Source: M55B154 sp964486725
GTDB taxonomy: Bacteria > Spirochaetota > UBA4802 > UB4802
Length of the DNA: 57,588 nucleotides
Direction of reading: 5' to 3'
NCBI GenBank assembly: GCA_964486725.1
Contig: CAZAOK010000010.1
Span: 1-57,588 of the forward strand
Shown: piece by piece, positions 25,258-34,184 of the stretch
Position numbering within the stretch: position 1 is the first letter of the stretch
Layout: every line of letters starts with the position of its first letter
Position numbers and translations under genes: made by a program
The notes under the pieces: model-generated
Database searches by the model: none
What the model was told of the DNA's origin: nothing
Seen by the model: the letters and a program-made list of their open reading frames with translations, nothing else

Positions 25258-26874
25258 ATGAATTCTGTAACGTTAATATTGCTGGCCGTTGCGGCCTTTA
25301 TCGCGGCATATATATTTTACGGAAAGTTCATCGCCATAAAACTTGGCATTGACCCATCACGAAAAACGCCCGCCCATACCATGCATGACGGGGTGGACTA
25401 CGTTCCCGCCAGGGCTCCCGTGCTGCTTGGTCACCATTTCGCCTCCATTGCCGGGGCGGCCCCCATCATCGGCCCCATTGTAGCTGCTGTTTTCGGGTGG
25501 ATTCCGGTTGCTATATGGATACTCATCGGCGGGATTTTCATGGGTGCGGTTCATGACTTTTCTGCCCTGGTGGCATCGGTTCGGCATGAGGGGCGATCCA
25601 TCGGCGAGGTTATCGAAGAACAGATCGGACGAAGGGGTAAACTGCTGTTTCTTATTTTTTCATGGTCTACCCTTATCCTCGTGGTGGCGGTTTTCATAAT
25701 AGTTGTTTCCCGCACCTTCGAAGAAATTCCCGCGGCGGCAAGTGCGTCAACACTGTTTATCCTGATTGCCCTGGTATTTGGTCTTTTTCTTTACCGTATG
25801 AACATTTCCCTGCCGGTTGCCACCATATTCGGGGTTCTTCTTCTTGTCGGCGCGTTGTACCTGGGGTACATGTATCCCCTGCAGCTTTCGGCCCTCACCT
25901 GGTCATACATACTCATGGGCTATATCTTCGTGGCGTCGGTTACACCTGTATGGATATTGCTGCAACCCCGGGATTACCTCAATTCATTTATTCTCTACGC
26001 CCTCCTCGCGCTGGGTATCACCGGCATTGTGGTTGTAAACCCTGAATTGAATATACCCGCATACACCAGCTTTCACGTGAAAGAACTGGGATACCTTTTC
26101 CCCATCCTTTTTGTCACGGTTGCCTGCGGGGCCATATCTGGATTTCACTCCCTTGTGGCATCAGGAACAAGTGCCAAACAGTTAAACAACGAGAATGACG
26201 CCCGCACAGTGGGCTATGGTGCCATGCTGATCGAGTCGGTACTGGCCATAGTTGCCCTCGTCACCGCCGCAATGCTTGTAAAAGAAAACTACATGGATAT
26301 GCGGTCAAACCCTGTAGCCGTCTTTGCCCACAGCCTGGGCAATATCATGACAAGTTTTGGTATACCCTATGACGCCGGCAAAACATTTTCTTCACTGGCG
26401 GTATCCGCCTTCGCGCTGACTTCACTTGACACCGCGACCAGGCTGGCACGATTTGCCCTCCAGGAGTTTTTTCATGACCGGGATAAACCCGATGAAAAAC
26501 AGTCGCTGCTTTTTAAAAATCGCTACGCGGCAACCCTGATTGGCGTGCTGGTGGCAGGAGCGCTGGTAATCAGCGGACAGGGTTTGAAAATATGGCCAAT
26601 ATTCGGCGCGGCCAACCAGCTTCTGGCTGCCCTGGCCCTGCTTGCGGTTACCGTGTGGCTTACCAGGCTGAAACGGGCAACATGGTTTGTGAAAATACCC
26701 ATGGTGCTTATGTTCATCATTACCCTGAGCGCTCTTGCCGTCATGATAGTTCATGATGTAACAACAGGAAACTTTCTGCTTGCGGCTGTTGCCGCGGTTC
26801 TTTTTCTACTTGCGGTATTTCTTGCATACGAGGCGAAGCGAAGTCTCAAGGAGTCGGGCAGGGAAACGGGGTGA
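25258..26874 (+). CDS. cstA: CstA-family peptide/pyruvate transporter
   Basis: The 538-residue integral membrane protein has about 14-16 hydrophobic segments and CstA hallmarks near the start: KTPAHTMHDGVDYVPARAPVLLGHHFASIAGAAPIIGP read in parts, the FMGAVHDFSALVASVRHEGRSIGE region, and SGFHSLVASGTSAKQL further on. CstA proteins were found as carbon-starvation peptide transporters; some import pyruvate. It is shorter than the E. coli protein (about 700 residues) and fits the short CstA group. AGGAGG precedes the ATG. Substrate choice cannot be told from the sequence. Confidence 0.88.
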   Translation: MNSVTLILLAVAAFIAAYIFYGKFIAIKLGIDPSRKTPAHTMHDGVDYVPARAPVLLGHHFASIAGAAPIIGPIVAAVFGWIPVAIWILIGGIFMGAVHDFSALVASVRHEGRSIGEVIEEQIGRRGKLLFLIFSWSTLILVVAVFIIVVSRTFEEIPAAASASTLFILIALVFGLFLYRMNISLPVATIFGVLLLVGALYLGYMYPLQLSALTWSYILMGYIFVASVTPVWILLQPRDYLNSFILYALLALGITGIVVVNPELNIPAYTSFHVKELGYLFPILFVTVACGAISGFHSLVASGTSAKQLNNENDARTVGYGAMLIESVLAIVALVTAAMLVKENYMDMRSNPVAVFAHSLGNIMTSFGIPYDAGKTFSSLAVSAFALTSLDTATRLARFALQEFFHDRDKPDEKQSLLFKNRYAATLIGVLVAGALVISGQGLKIWPIFGAANQLLAALALLAVTVWLTRLKRATWFVKIPMVLMFIITLSALAVMIVHDVTTGNFLLAAVAAVLFLLAVFLAYEAKRSLKESGRETG

Positions 26875-26966
26875 TTCACCATAAAGATACAAATTCCTTA
26901 TTTTCTATCTTGCCCCCCGCGTGTTTCCCTGTTACAATCTGTTAAATGATATCCAGGGAGAACAGT

Positions 26967-28331
26967 ATGAAACTTGATACGTTGCTGCAGCCCGAATCAC
27001 TGGCCGTGGTGGGGGTTTCCCTTTCAAATCCCTTCAACCCGGCCAACGTTATTTTCCATAAGAATAACCTTCGTTATGATGCCCAAACCTATTGCGTAAA
27101 TCCCCAGGGGGGCACTCTTTTTGGCGACCCGGTTTACAAAAGCATCAGCCAGGTACCCGGTAAAATTGACTGCGCGGTGCTGAGTATACGGGCAGATCTC
27201 GTGCCTGCTGCCATTGAGGAATGCATTGAAAAAGAGGTGGGTGGGGCCATCATCATATCCGGCGGGTTTGCCGAGACCGGCCATACAGATTTACAGAACC
27301 GGGTAACCACCCTGGCCCATGAGCACAACTTTCCGGTTATCGGTCCCAACTGCCTGGGCATATTCTCTCCCCCCGCCATAGATACTTTTTTTCTTCCATC
27401 AGAACGGCTGGTCACCCCCCGGAAAGGCAGCGTGGCCCTGTTAAGCCAGAGTGGGGGTATACTGGTTGACATGATGATCAAGCTGACCCAGGAGGGGGTG
27501 GGCATCTCACGCACCGTCAGTATCGGCAACAAGGCGGTAATTGACGAAATTGACCTCCTCTTCTACCTTGACAGCGATCCGAAAACCAGCGTGATCGGCC
27601 TTTACCTTGAAGGATTTTCTGAAGGACGGGGTCGTGACTTTGTTACCTTCATGGAGCAGGCATCACGACCGGTTGTACTTCTGAAGGCTGGCAAAACCCC
27701 CGGTGGATCACGGGCGGTCAGTTCACACACCGCGTCCATTGCCGGCGATTACCCCGTGTTTCGCGAGGTGATTCGCCAGAGCGGCGCCCTTGAAGCACAG
27801 AACGAGGCCGAGTTCGTCTCTTACTGCGAATCTCTCTCATGCTGCAACGAGGCAGCAGTTGACAGGGTATGCATCATCACCGCCAGTGGGGGTCATGGGG
27901 CCATGGCCGCAGACGGCTGCTTCAACGCAGGCATAGAAGTGGCACGGGTTCCCGATGATGATATTCAAAAGTTGCAGCCCCAGCTATCCAAAAGCGTGCA
28001 GGTCATCGCGTCACTGAACAATCCCATAGACCTCACCGGAAGCGCGGGGGACAATGATTTTTTCACCGCAACCCGTTTTTTCCTGGAAAAAGACTACGTG
28101 GACGCGGTAATACTCCTTCTTCTGCCATACCTCCCGGCTATCAGCACCGACATCGGCGCACGAATCGCCTCGCTGGCCATGCAATACAAGAAGCCGGTTA
28201 TCACCTATATGCCTCACGTGGACAGGTATGTCATGTTCATCGAGGGCTTCGAGTCAAATGGACTGGCGGTGGCCCACTCTGTTGAAGGGGCGGTACACAT
28301 GGTGCGGGCCATGAGCAGGAGGATACCATGA
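26967..28331 (+). CDS. ADP-forming acyl-CoA synthetase, alpha subunit
   Basis: The ATG at 26967 is six bases after AGGGAG and is preferred to the one at 26946. The 454-residue protein has the CoA-binding Rossmann domain (LAVVGVSLSNPFNPANV), a succinyl-CoA-ligase-like flavodoxin domain with GPNCLGIF and LSQSGGILVDM, and the phospho-histidine loop SSHTASIAG. This is the alpha chain of the two-gene ADP-forming acetyl/acyl-CoA synthetase, which turns acyl-CoA, ADP and phosphate into acid, CoA and ATP. The beta subunit follows with a four-base overlap. The acyl group (acetate, other) is not determined. Confidence 0.88.
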   Translation: MKLDTLLQPESLAVVGVSLSNPFNPANVIFHKNNLRYDAQTYCVNPQGGTLFGDPVYKSISQVPGKIDCAVLSIRADLVPAAIEECIEKEVGGAIIISGGFAETGHTDLQNRVTTLAHEHNFPVIGPNCLGIFSPPAIDTFFLPSERLVTPRKGSVALLSQSGGILVDMMIKLTQEGVGISRTVSIGNKAVIDEIDLLFYLDSDPKTSVIGLYLEGFSEGRGRDFVTFMEQASRPVVLLKAGKTPGGSRAVSSHTASIAGDYPVFREVIRQSGALEAQNEAEFVSYCESLSCCNEAAVDRVCIITASGGHGAMAADGCFNAGIEVARVPDDDIQKLQPQLSKSVQVIASLNNPIDLTGSAGDNDFFTATRFFLEKDYVDAVILLLLPYLPAISTDIGARIASLAMQYKKPVITYMPHVDRYVMFIEGFESNGLAVAHSVEGAVHMVRAMSRRIP

Positions 28332-29014
28332 AGAAGCGAATACATGAACTGCTGGAAAGGGCCCGAAGTGTGGGATGGATGATGGAGCCCGACGCGCGTG
28401 AACTATTAATGCTGTATAACCTTCCCGTTTCCCGGTATCACTGGGTGCACACAAGGGAGGACGCCCTGAAGGCCGCCGCAGAGATTGGTTATCCGGTGGT
28501 CACAAAGATAGTGTCCCCGAAAATTATGCATAAGTCAGATGCCGGCGGTGTTCATGTTGGAATAGACAGTGATGATGATCTTTTACGTTCATACGAAGAT
28601 CTCTCAAGGCTTGCTGGTTTTGACGGTATAATCGTCGACCAGATGGCCCGTGGTACCGAGCTCATAATAGGGGCGAAACACGATCCACAGTTTGGTATGG
28701 TAGTTCTCGCCGGAATCGGTGGTACCGCCGTGGAGATATACAAGGACGTGTCCATTCGAATGGCCCCATTCTCAAGCGATACCGCCCGACAGGCATTAAC
28801 CTCACTCACCGGAAATTCTCTTCTTACCGGGTATCGGGGCGGGGAAGCGGTGAACATGGAGAAACTGGTACACCTGATGGTACATTTTTCAGAACTTGCG
28901 GTAGATCTTGAAAAAAATATTGAATCTATCGACCTTAATCCTGTAATGTGTAACGCGAAAGAAGCACTTATCGCCGATGCAAGAATATTACTGAAAGAGG
29001 TACAGCATAAATGA
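28328..29014 (+). CDS. ADP-forming acyl-CoA synthetase, beta subunit (ATP-grasp)
   Basis: The 228-residue product is an ATP-grasp domain of the ACD type: LLMLYNLPVSRY, YPVVTKIVSPKIMHKSDAGGVHVG, then DQMARGTELIIGAKHDPQFG and the IDLNPVM end. It supplies the nucleotide site for the alpha subunit encoded just upstream. Both subunits together complete the energy-conserving reaction common in anaerobes. The gene starts within the alpha stop (ATGA) and ends within the start of the pyrophosphorylase gene, so all three are coupled. Confidence 0.9.
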   Translation: MKKRIHELLERARSVGWMMEPDARELLMLYNLPVSRYHWVHTREDALKAAAEIGYPVVTKIVSPKIMHKSDAGGVHVGIDSDDDLLRSYEDLSRLAGFDGIIVDQMARGTELIIGAKHDPQFGMVVLAGIGGTAVEIYKDVSIRMAPFSSDTARQALTSLTGNSLLTGYRGGEAVNMEKLVHLMVHFSELAVDLEKNIESIDLNPVMCNAKEALIADARILLKEVQHK

Positions 29015-30393
29015 TTTCATACAACGGCTACGAGGACACAATCACCCGTGTCTATGACAATAAGCAGGAACACGTATTCGAATTCTGGAACGAGCTGACA
29101 GACGAAGAAAAAAAGTCACTGCTGGATGAGCTTTCTGATATTGATTTTCAGCATCTTTTGTCTCTCTATGAAAAGACGAAAGAGGACAAACCTCTTCCGA
29201 TGGATTTTCAGCCGGCCCCTTATATGCCGGTTCCCAAAACAGATGATCAAAAAAAAGAATACGCCCGGGCATACGACGCAGGTGTAGAATTGATTAAGCA
29301 TGGCAAAGTTGCAGCGTTCGTTGTAGCGGGAGGACAGGGAAGCCGACTTGGTTTTGACGGACCCAAGGGTGCCTTCCCGGTGGGACCGGTCAGTAACAAA
29401 ACCCTCTTTCAGATCCACGCCGAGAAAATAAAGAAGTACTCTGAAAAATACGGGGTGATTGTGCCGTGGCTTATCATGACCTCTCCTGCCAACCACCAGG
29501 ATACGGTGGACTTTTTGAAACAGCACAACTGGTTCGGGCTTCACGAAGAGAGTGTGCATCTCTTTCCCCAGAAGATGATCCCTTCACTTGATCCCGACGG
29601 CAAACTTGTGCTGGCCGACAAGCACAGCATTTTCAAGAATCCCGACGGGCACGGGGGAAGCCTTACCGCCCTTCGCCAGTCAGGGGTTCTTCAGAAGATG
29701 ATTGACCAGGGTATCGATATCATCTCCTACTTCCAGGTTGACAATTCCCTGGTCAATATCGTTGATCCATACTTCATCGGCTTTCATGTGTTACAGGAAG
29801 CCCGCATATCAAGCAAGGCCCTCATGAAGGCCTATCCCGAAGAGAAGGTGGGGGTATTCGTAGAATTCGAGAACGGGAAAATCGGGGTGGTGGAATACTC
29901 AGACCTGCCGGAAGAAAAGCAGTACGAGAAGGACGACGAAGGCTCACTCCGCTACGCCGCGGGAAGTATTGCCATACATCTTTTTGACTGCCGGTTCCTC
30001 ATGGACATCACCGGCGGCGGCAGTTTGTCCCTCCCCTACCATATCGCCAAAAAGAAAATCGAAGAATACACCCATGAGGGAAAAAAGGAGATACAGGGAT
30101 TTAAATTCGAAAAATTCGTCTTCGACGCGTTACCCCTGACCGATAACAATTTCATCATGGAGACAACACGTGAAGAAGAATTTGCCCCCGTAAAAAACAA
30201 GAGCGGCGTAGATTCGGTGGAGAGCGCCCGTGAACTGATGTCAAACCTTGCCATGAACTGGCTGAAAAAGCAGGGAATATCTATTCCTCCAGAAGTAAAG
30301 GTAATAGAGATATCACCACTGCAGGCGGTAGAACCGGAAGATATCGATACTAATATAAACATTCCCGCCCGGGAGAAGGTATACATACAATGA
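29011..30393 (+). CDS. UDP-sugar pyrophosphorylase, UAP1/UDPGP type
   Basis: The 460-residue protein has the nucleotide-binding loop VVAGGQGSRLGFDGPKGAFP (residues 104-123), which is the eukaryotic-like UDP-N-acetylhexosamine/UDP-glucose pyrophosphorylase motif rather than the bacterial GalU form. It also has HNWFGL, a KNPDGHGG motif and FQVDNSLV typical of UAP1. The enzyme would join UTP and a sugar 1-phosphate; GlcNAc-1-P is most likely, Glc-1-P possible. The latter would supply UDP-glucose to the sucrose operon. It overlaps both neighbours, ACD beta and argB, by four bases each. Confidence 0.85.
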   Translation: MISYNGYEDTITRVYDNKQEHVFEFWNELTDEEKKSLLDELSDIDFQHLLSLYEKTKEDKPLPMDFQPAPYMPVPKTDDQKKEYARAYDAGVELIKHGKVAAFVVAGGQGSRLGFDGPKGAFPVGPVSNKTLFQIHAEKIKKYSEKYGVIVPWLIMTSPANHQDTVDFLKQHNWFGLHEESVHLFPQKMIPSLDPDGKLVLADKHSIFKNPDGHGGSLTALRQSGVLQKMIDQGIDIISYFQVDNSLVNIVDPYFIGFHVLQEARISSKALMKAYPEEKVGVFVEFENGKIGVVEYSDLPEEKQYEKDDEGSLRYAAGSIAIHLFDCRFLMDITGGGSLSLPYHIAKKKIEEYTHEGKKEIQGFKFEKFVFDALPLTDNNFIMETTREEEFAPVKNKSGVDSVESARELMSNLAMNWLKKQGISIPPEVKVIEISPLQAVEPEDIDTNINIPAREKVYIQ

Positions 30394-31247
30394 AAAAGTA
30401 CATGGACAAGGTCAACACCCTCACCGAGTCCTTCCCCTACATTCGTGAATTTTACGGGAAGACAATTGTCATCAAGTACGGCGGACATGCCATGAGCGAA
30501 GATTCTCTTCGAAAGTCTTTTGCCCTTGACATGGTGCTGCTGAAATACGTGGGAATAAATCCAGTCATCGTTCACGGCGGGGGACCGCAAATCGCCACCC
30601 TGCTGAAACAGGTGGGCAAGGAAAGCTCCTTCGCGGGAGGCATGCGGGTAACCGACACGGAAACCATGGACATAGTGGAAATGGTGCTGGTGGGCAAGGT
30701 AAACAAGGAAATCGTGCACAACATCAACATGGTGGGGGGCAACGCCGTAGGGCTTTCCGGGAAGGACGGGGGCCTGCTTACCGCCCAGAAGATATATCAC
30801 CAGTTTGAAGGTGAAGAGGTTGACATCGGCCAGGTTGGAACGGTCAAAACGGTGAATGCCCGGATCATTGAGACCCTTGACAAGGAAAAGTTTATCCCCG
30901 TCATCGCACCCGTGGGGTTCGATGAAGAAGGTCTCACCTACAACATAAATGCAGACATAGCCGCGGGAAAGATAGCCGAGGCCCTGAACGCAGAAAAGTT
31001 GATTCTGCTCACTGACGTTGAGGGGGTAAAGGTGGGTGGCAAACTGATTTCTTCATTAAAGAGGGGGGACGTGGCTGATTTCATCCAGCAGGAAGAGATC
31101 ACCGGGGGCATGATCCCCAAGGTAAACTGCTGCCTTAGCGCTATTGCCAATGGTGTGCATAAAACCCATATCATCGATGGCCGGGTTGAACATGCTGTAC
31201 TGCTTGAAATTTTCACTGACGCGGGTATCGGCACGGAGATCGTGTAG
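30390..31247 (+). CDS. argB: acetylglutamate kinase
   Basis: The 285-residue product has the amino acid kinase fold with VIKYGGHAM near the start, VIVHGGGPQIATLL, the MVLVGKVNKEIV and AVGLSGKDGGLLTA motifs, and the ADIAAGKIAEALNAEKLILLTDVEG nucleotide-site region. ArgB phosphorylates N-acetylglutamate in arginine synthesis. The Arg-sensitive N-terminal helix YIREFYGKTIVIK is present. No other arg gene is near; it sits in a unit with pyrophosphorylase and ACD genes, linked by an ATGA overlap. Confidence 0.95.
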   Translation: MKKYMDKVNTLTESFPYIREFYGKTIVIKYGGHAMSEDSLRKSFALDMVLLKYVGINPVIVHGGGPQIATLLKQVGKESSFAGGMRVTDTETMDIVEMVLVGKVNKEIVHNINMVGGNAVGLSGKDGGLLTAQKIYHQFEGEEVDIGQVGTVKTVNARIIETLDKEKFIPVIAPVGFDEEGLTYNINADIAAGKIAEALNAEKLILLTDVEGVKVGGKLISSLKRGDVADFIQQEEITGGMIPKVNCCLSAIANGVHKTHIIDGRVEHAVLLEIFTDAGIGTEIV

Positions 31248-31278
31248 AATTTTCCCGAACATTCTCAGGATTATACTC

Positions 31279-31698
31279 ATGCCAGAAGACCATATTAAAA
31301 ACAGGGATTTCAGCAGTGAATTTCAGTTCCAGGCATCCCGCAGCGGAGGACCCGGCGGTCAGCACGTGAATACAAGCAGCACAAAGGTTGAGCTGCGGTT
31401 TGATGTTGATGGTTCCTCGTTGCTGACTGACGATGAAAAAGAACGCATCAAGAACAAATTACCAAATCGAATTAACAACGAAAATATTCTTATAATTGCC
31501 TCACAACAAAGCCGCTCACAGCATGCAAACAGGGAACGGACTGTTGAGAAATTTTATAAGCTCATAAACGCAGCCCTGCAGCCCGAGAAAAAACGAAAGC
31601 CCACCAGGCCTTCAAAAGCCGCCAGAGAAAAAAGACTTCAGGAGAAGAAAAAACTTTCTGAAAAGAAAGAGGCAAGAAAAAAGCCTGGTACGGGGTAA
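31279..31698 (+). CDS. arfB: GGQ-domain peptidyl-tRNA hydrolase, ArfB/YaeJ type
   Basis: The open frame extends upstream, but the ATG at 31279 after AGGA is the likely start. The 139-residue protein has the RSGGPGGQHVNTSSTKVEL release-factor motif (GGQ at about 26-28), the helical IASQQSRSQHANRERTVEKF segment, and a long basic tail (KKRKPTRPSKAAREKRLQEKKK). That is the layout of ArfB/YaeJ/ICT1, which rescues stalled ribosomes by hydrolysing peptidyl-tRNA without a stop codon. Together with smpB this gives two rescue routes. It follows argB by 31 bases. Confidence 0.9.
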   Translation: MPEDHIKNRDFSSEFQFQASRSGGPGGQHVNTSSTKVELRFDVDGSSLLTDDEKERIKNKLPNRINNENILIIASQQSRSQHANRERTVEKFYKLINAALQPEKKRKPTRPSKAAREKRLQEKKKLSEKKEARKKPGTG

Positions 31699-31752
31699 CG
31701 GGGTGCAGGTGGTTTTTGCTGATGCAGGTTTTCAATGATGCAGACTGATGCA

Positions 31753-31827
31753 GGCTCTGACCCCTGGTACAATCTTTACCTCCTGGTACAGTTATGATGC
31801 CAATTATCCAGTTAAGGCTCTGACCCC
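31753..31827 (+). repeat. two REP-like GGCTCTGACCCC motifs, left side
   Basis: GGCTCTGACCCC occurs exactly at 31753-31764 and 31816-31827, both followed by CT or TTA. An inverted near-copy lies on the other side of the transposase (32581-32594). Short repeats of this type are the usual flanks of REP-associated tyrosine transposases. Confidence 0.7.
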
Positions 31828-31931
31828 TTATAAAAATATCCCATTTCTCACACTTTTTTTCTTCATTTATGTCCTGATACCATGTTTTTCTTCATTTTTT
31901 TTTACGATCCCTCATTTTTATTCGTATAGAA

Positions 31932-31965
31932 GGGTAGAACCCAATTATTATAACAGGAGCTACCC
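31932..31965 (+). promoter_or_regulatory. hairpin around the transposase ribosome-binding site
   Basis: GGGTAG (31932-31937) can pair with CTACCC (31960-31965), the six bases immediately before the ATG, placing AGGAG in the loop. This could limit ribosome access and so transposase synthesis. The stem is only 6 bp, so the effect is speculative. Confidence 0.35.
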
Positions 31966-32568
31966 ATGCCACGACCACCACGAATTATAATCCAGGGACT
32001 TACCCATCATGCATATTCACGATGTATCGACAAGCAGGCCTTGCTATTGCTGAAGAAAACACCCTTCATGTTTGAACAGGCAATCAGAGATACCCAGGAA
32101 AAGTATACTTTTAAACTAATTGCCTACCAGATTATGGATAACCATTTCCACCTGGTGATAGAAACCATTGAGGGAGAGGCATCTATATCCAGGATCATGC
32201 AATATATGAAAGCCCGTTTTGCAGAAAGATATAACAAATTACATAACCGCAGCGGACCTTTCTGGAACGAGCGGTTCAAAGACCAGATAGTGGAATTTTC
32301 GGAAAATCCTGAATATTATTTACGATGGTTATTGTGGTACCTTGCATACAATCCTGTAAAAAAAGGCCTTGTTCGTGACCCGCGGGATTATCCATGGGGC
32401 AGTATAAATTGTAATATAATTCAGAATTACAACAGCAGGGTTAAAGTTGATATGCATGAGTATTATTTAAGCATGGGAGCTACCTTTGAAGAAAGGAGAG
32501 AGCAATTCCTCTTGTACGAGGAATTCTTGCTTAAGCATTTGGCGAATTTGTATAAGACAGGTTGGTAA
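31966..32568 (+). CDS. REP-associated tyrosine transposase (Y1, IS200-like)
   Basis: The 200-residue product opens with PRIIIQGLTHHAYSRC and has the HUH motif in IMDNHFHLVIE, followed by FWNERFKDQIVE and YLAYNPVKKGLVRDP, with a tyrosine in the catalytic helix. This is the RAYT (TnpA-REP) branch of the IS200/IS605 single-strand transposases, which is linked to short palindromic repeats rather than to full insertion sequences. It appears intact. The flanks carry GGCTCTGACCCC-type motifs. Whether it acts on other elements in this genome, such as the 142-bp repeats, is unknown; those lack similar ends. Confidence 0.88.
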   Translation: MPRPPRIIIQGLTHHAYSRCIDKQALLLLKKTPFMFEQAIRDTQEKYTFKLIAYQIMDNHFHLVIETIEGEASISRIMQYMKARFAERYNKLHNRSGPFWNERFKDQIVEFSENPEYYLRWLLWYLAYNPVKKGLVRDPRDYPWGSINCNIIQNYNSRVKVDMHEYYLSMGATFEERREQFLLYEEFLLKHLANLYKTGW

Positions 32569-32580
32569 AATAAAGTTCGA

Positions 32581-32594
32581 AGGGTCAGAGCCCT
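32581..32594 (-). repeat. inverted REP-like motif, right side of the transposase
   Basis: AGGGTCAGAGCCCT is the reverse complement of the left motif with one mismatch (GGCTCTGACCCT against GGCTCTGACCCC). It lies 13 bases after the transposase stop, giving the unit opposite repeats at its two ends, roughly 31753-32594. Confidence 0.65.
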
Positions 32595-32705
32595 ATCGCA
32601 TGTTTATAAAAATGAAACCTTGATCCCGCATGAATCTGCATGTATATTTCGAATACCCGGTACAACATAAATCATACCGGAAATAAAAACAACGGAGAGA
32701 TATAC

Positions 32706-32909
32706 ATGAAACAAAATATGGGAACAATTGACAGGTTGGTACGCACCCTTTTAGCGGTGCTCATTGTGGTATTGTATTTTACCGGACAGATAACCGGAAC
32801 AGCAGCCATACTACTTGGAATAGTGGCCATTCTTTTTCTTGCGACAAGCTTCATGGGATTCTGTCCTGCATATTTGCCACTGAAAATTACCACAAAAAAG
32901 TCAGAGTAG
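32706..32909 (+). CDS. DUF2892 (YgaP-like) small membrane protein
   Basis: The ATG at 32706 follows GGAGAG and gives a 67-residue product: MKQNMGTIDRLVRTLLAVLI, a helix pair, and GFCPAYLPLKI. This is the DUF2892 signature, a two-helix domain also found at the end of the YgaP rhodanese. Function is not established. It overlaps the 3' end of the convergent PP2C gene by nine bases. Confidence 0.85.
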   Translation: MKQNMGTIDRLVRTLLAVLIVVLYFTGQITGTAAILLGIVAILFLATSFMGFCPAYLPLKITTKKSE

Positions 32910-33659
32910 TTCTACTATCACAACTGTGACGTTATCATCACCACCTTCCTCGATGGCACTCTGGATCAATACATCTGTTATTGCATCAGGCTCTGACCCC
33001 GGTTTACCCCCCTCATGCCTTCCACCCCTTTCAAGGTGTGCAGCAATTACCCCATCTTCCAGTGGACCCGTAAGCCCGTCGGTACAAAGAAGAAACACGT
33101 CCCCCACCCTGCTCTGACCCCACACTGTCTCAACCTCGATCTCCTGCTCCACACCTGCGGCCCTGGTAACCATGTTGCGCCGTGGATGAACCCTGGCCTC
33201 TTTTTCTGAAATCTCTCCCGAGTCAACCAGCTGCTGCACATAGGAATGATCACGGGTAAGCCTTTTCATAGTACCATCACGCATAAGGTAAGCCCTGCTG
33301 TCCCCCACCCAGGATATAAAATACTGGTTATCCGTAAGTGCCATGAGAACCGCGGTAGTTCCCATTATGCGACCGCTTCCATGATTTTTCGAGTACATAT
33401 ATATTTTCCGGTTGGCATTCTGTATTGCTTTTTCAAGCAACATTGATATTTCTGTTTCAGGTATATCGTCCCCGATCTTACCGGAAAGAAACTGCTTTGT
33501 TTCATTTATAAACATTTTACTGGCCACGTCACCGGCTTCATGACCACCCATCCCGTCGGCTACTATGAAAAGGCCATTCTTTTCATCAACCAGCAGGGCA
33601 TCTTCATTAGCGGGCCGTACTGTCCCCCTGTCTGTTTTTCCGGCTGCCCTGACATCCAT
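32901..33659 (-). CDS. PP2C-type Ser/Thr protein phosphatase
   Basis: The 252-residue protein has the bacterial PP2C (Stp/PrpC) motifs: GTVRPANEDALL, FIVADGMGGHEAGDVAS, ISWVGDSRAYL, FLLCTDGLTG and EGGDDNVTVVIV, including the Asp residues that bind two metal ions. It would remove phosphates placed by the Ser/Thr kinase encoded 600 bases away. It shares a unit with the FHA gene just upstream (four bases between them), as in many kinase-phosphatase-FHA clusters. Confidence 0.93.
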   Translation of the reverse strand: MDVRAAGKTDRGTVRPANEDALLVDEKNGLFIVADGMGGHEAGDVASKMFINETKQFLSGKIGDDIPETEISMLLEKAIQNANRKIYMYSKNHGSGRIMGTTAVLMALTDNQYFISWVGDSRAYLMRDGTMKRLTRDHSYVQQLVDSGEISEKEARVHPRRNMVTRAAGVEQEIEVETVWGQSRVGDVFLLCTDGLTGPLEDGVIAAHLERGGRHEGGKPGSEPDAITDVLIQSAIEEGGDDNVTVVIVELL

Positions 33660-33663
33660 CAGT

Positions 33664-34011
33664 TCAGGTAACCACTTTCAACTCAGTTTTGCCGATCATA
33701 ACAGTATCGCCGTTCTTTATCTTTACCTTCTTGCCTGCAGAAACAGGATTCCTGTTTAGATAGGTACCGTTGGTGCTTCCCTTGTCCTCAAGGTACAGTG
33801 TATCACCGTCTTTCTCTATAATGGCATGTTTTCGGGACACAAGGGGATCGTTCTGAATGACAATATCATTCACCGGGTCCCTGCCAATCTTGATCACCTT
33901 TTTTACATCAATGTCCCTGTCCTGAAAGCGGATCCTTGTACCTTTTCCTGTGGCGGCCGAAACGGCTTCTTTCGCCTTTTTGTCACGTTTATAAATTGTT
34001 TCATCAGCCAT
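33664..34011 (-). CDS. FHA-domain protein
   Basis: The 115-residue product is a basic N-terminal stretch (residues 1-22) followed by one FHA domain: IKIGRDPVNDIVIQ, then VSRKHAIIE, LEDKGSTNGTYLN and the terminal strand. The conserved Gly-Arg, Ser-Arg-Lys-His and Asn-Gly residues that bind phosphothreonine are intact. It probably reads phosphorylation by the adjacent kinase. It is divergent from the kinase and directly upstream of the PP2C gene. Confidence 0.93.
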   Translation of the reverse strand: MADETIYKRDKKAKEAVSAATGKGTRIRFQDRDIDVKKVIKIGRDPVNDIVIQNDPLVSRKHAIIEKDGDTLYLEDKGSTNGTYLNRNPVSAGKKVKIKNGDTVMIGKTELKVVT

Positions 34012-34184
34012 GATATGCTTCCATCCAGAATTAATATAATATCCTGATTCTACTGTAAGGCGCGACTTCTCAGTTTCGTACCATTAAAAAAATCGGTGCA
34101 CACATAAAGAGCCCTCTTTCCTTACGGTGTTTAAAAGTAAATCAGAAAATCAACATGGTCAACCAGATTTTAATTTGTTTGTTC

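Larger units (their letters stand above)
31699..31965 (+). other. 267-base leader region of the transposase with repeat motifs
   Basis: This gap has no gene. It holds a repeated GATGCAG/TGCAGG pattern (31703-31755), two direct copies of GGCTCTGACCCC (31753-31764 and 31816-31827), a repeated CTGGTACA (31764 and 31786), and a T-rich stretch. The composition and repeats mark the left end of the transposase unit. Confidence 0.6.

Noticed and set aside
31966..32568. The RAYT transposase as the mover of the 142-bp elements
   Set aside because: The ends of the 142-bp element (TACTCAGCT) share nothing with the GGCTCTGACCCC motif beside the transposase, and TA-flanked inverted ends suggest a different enzyme class.
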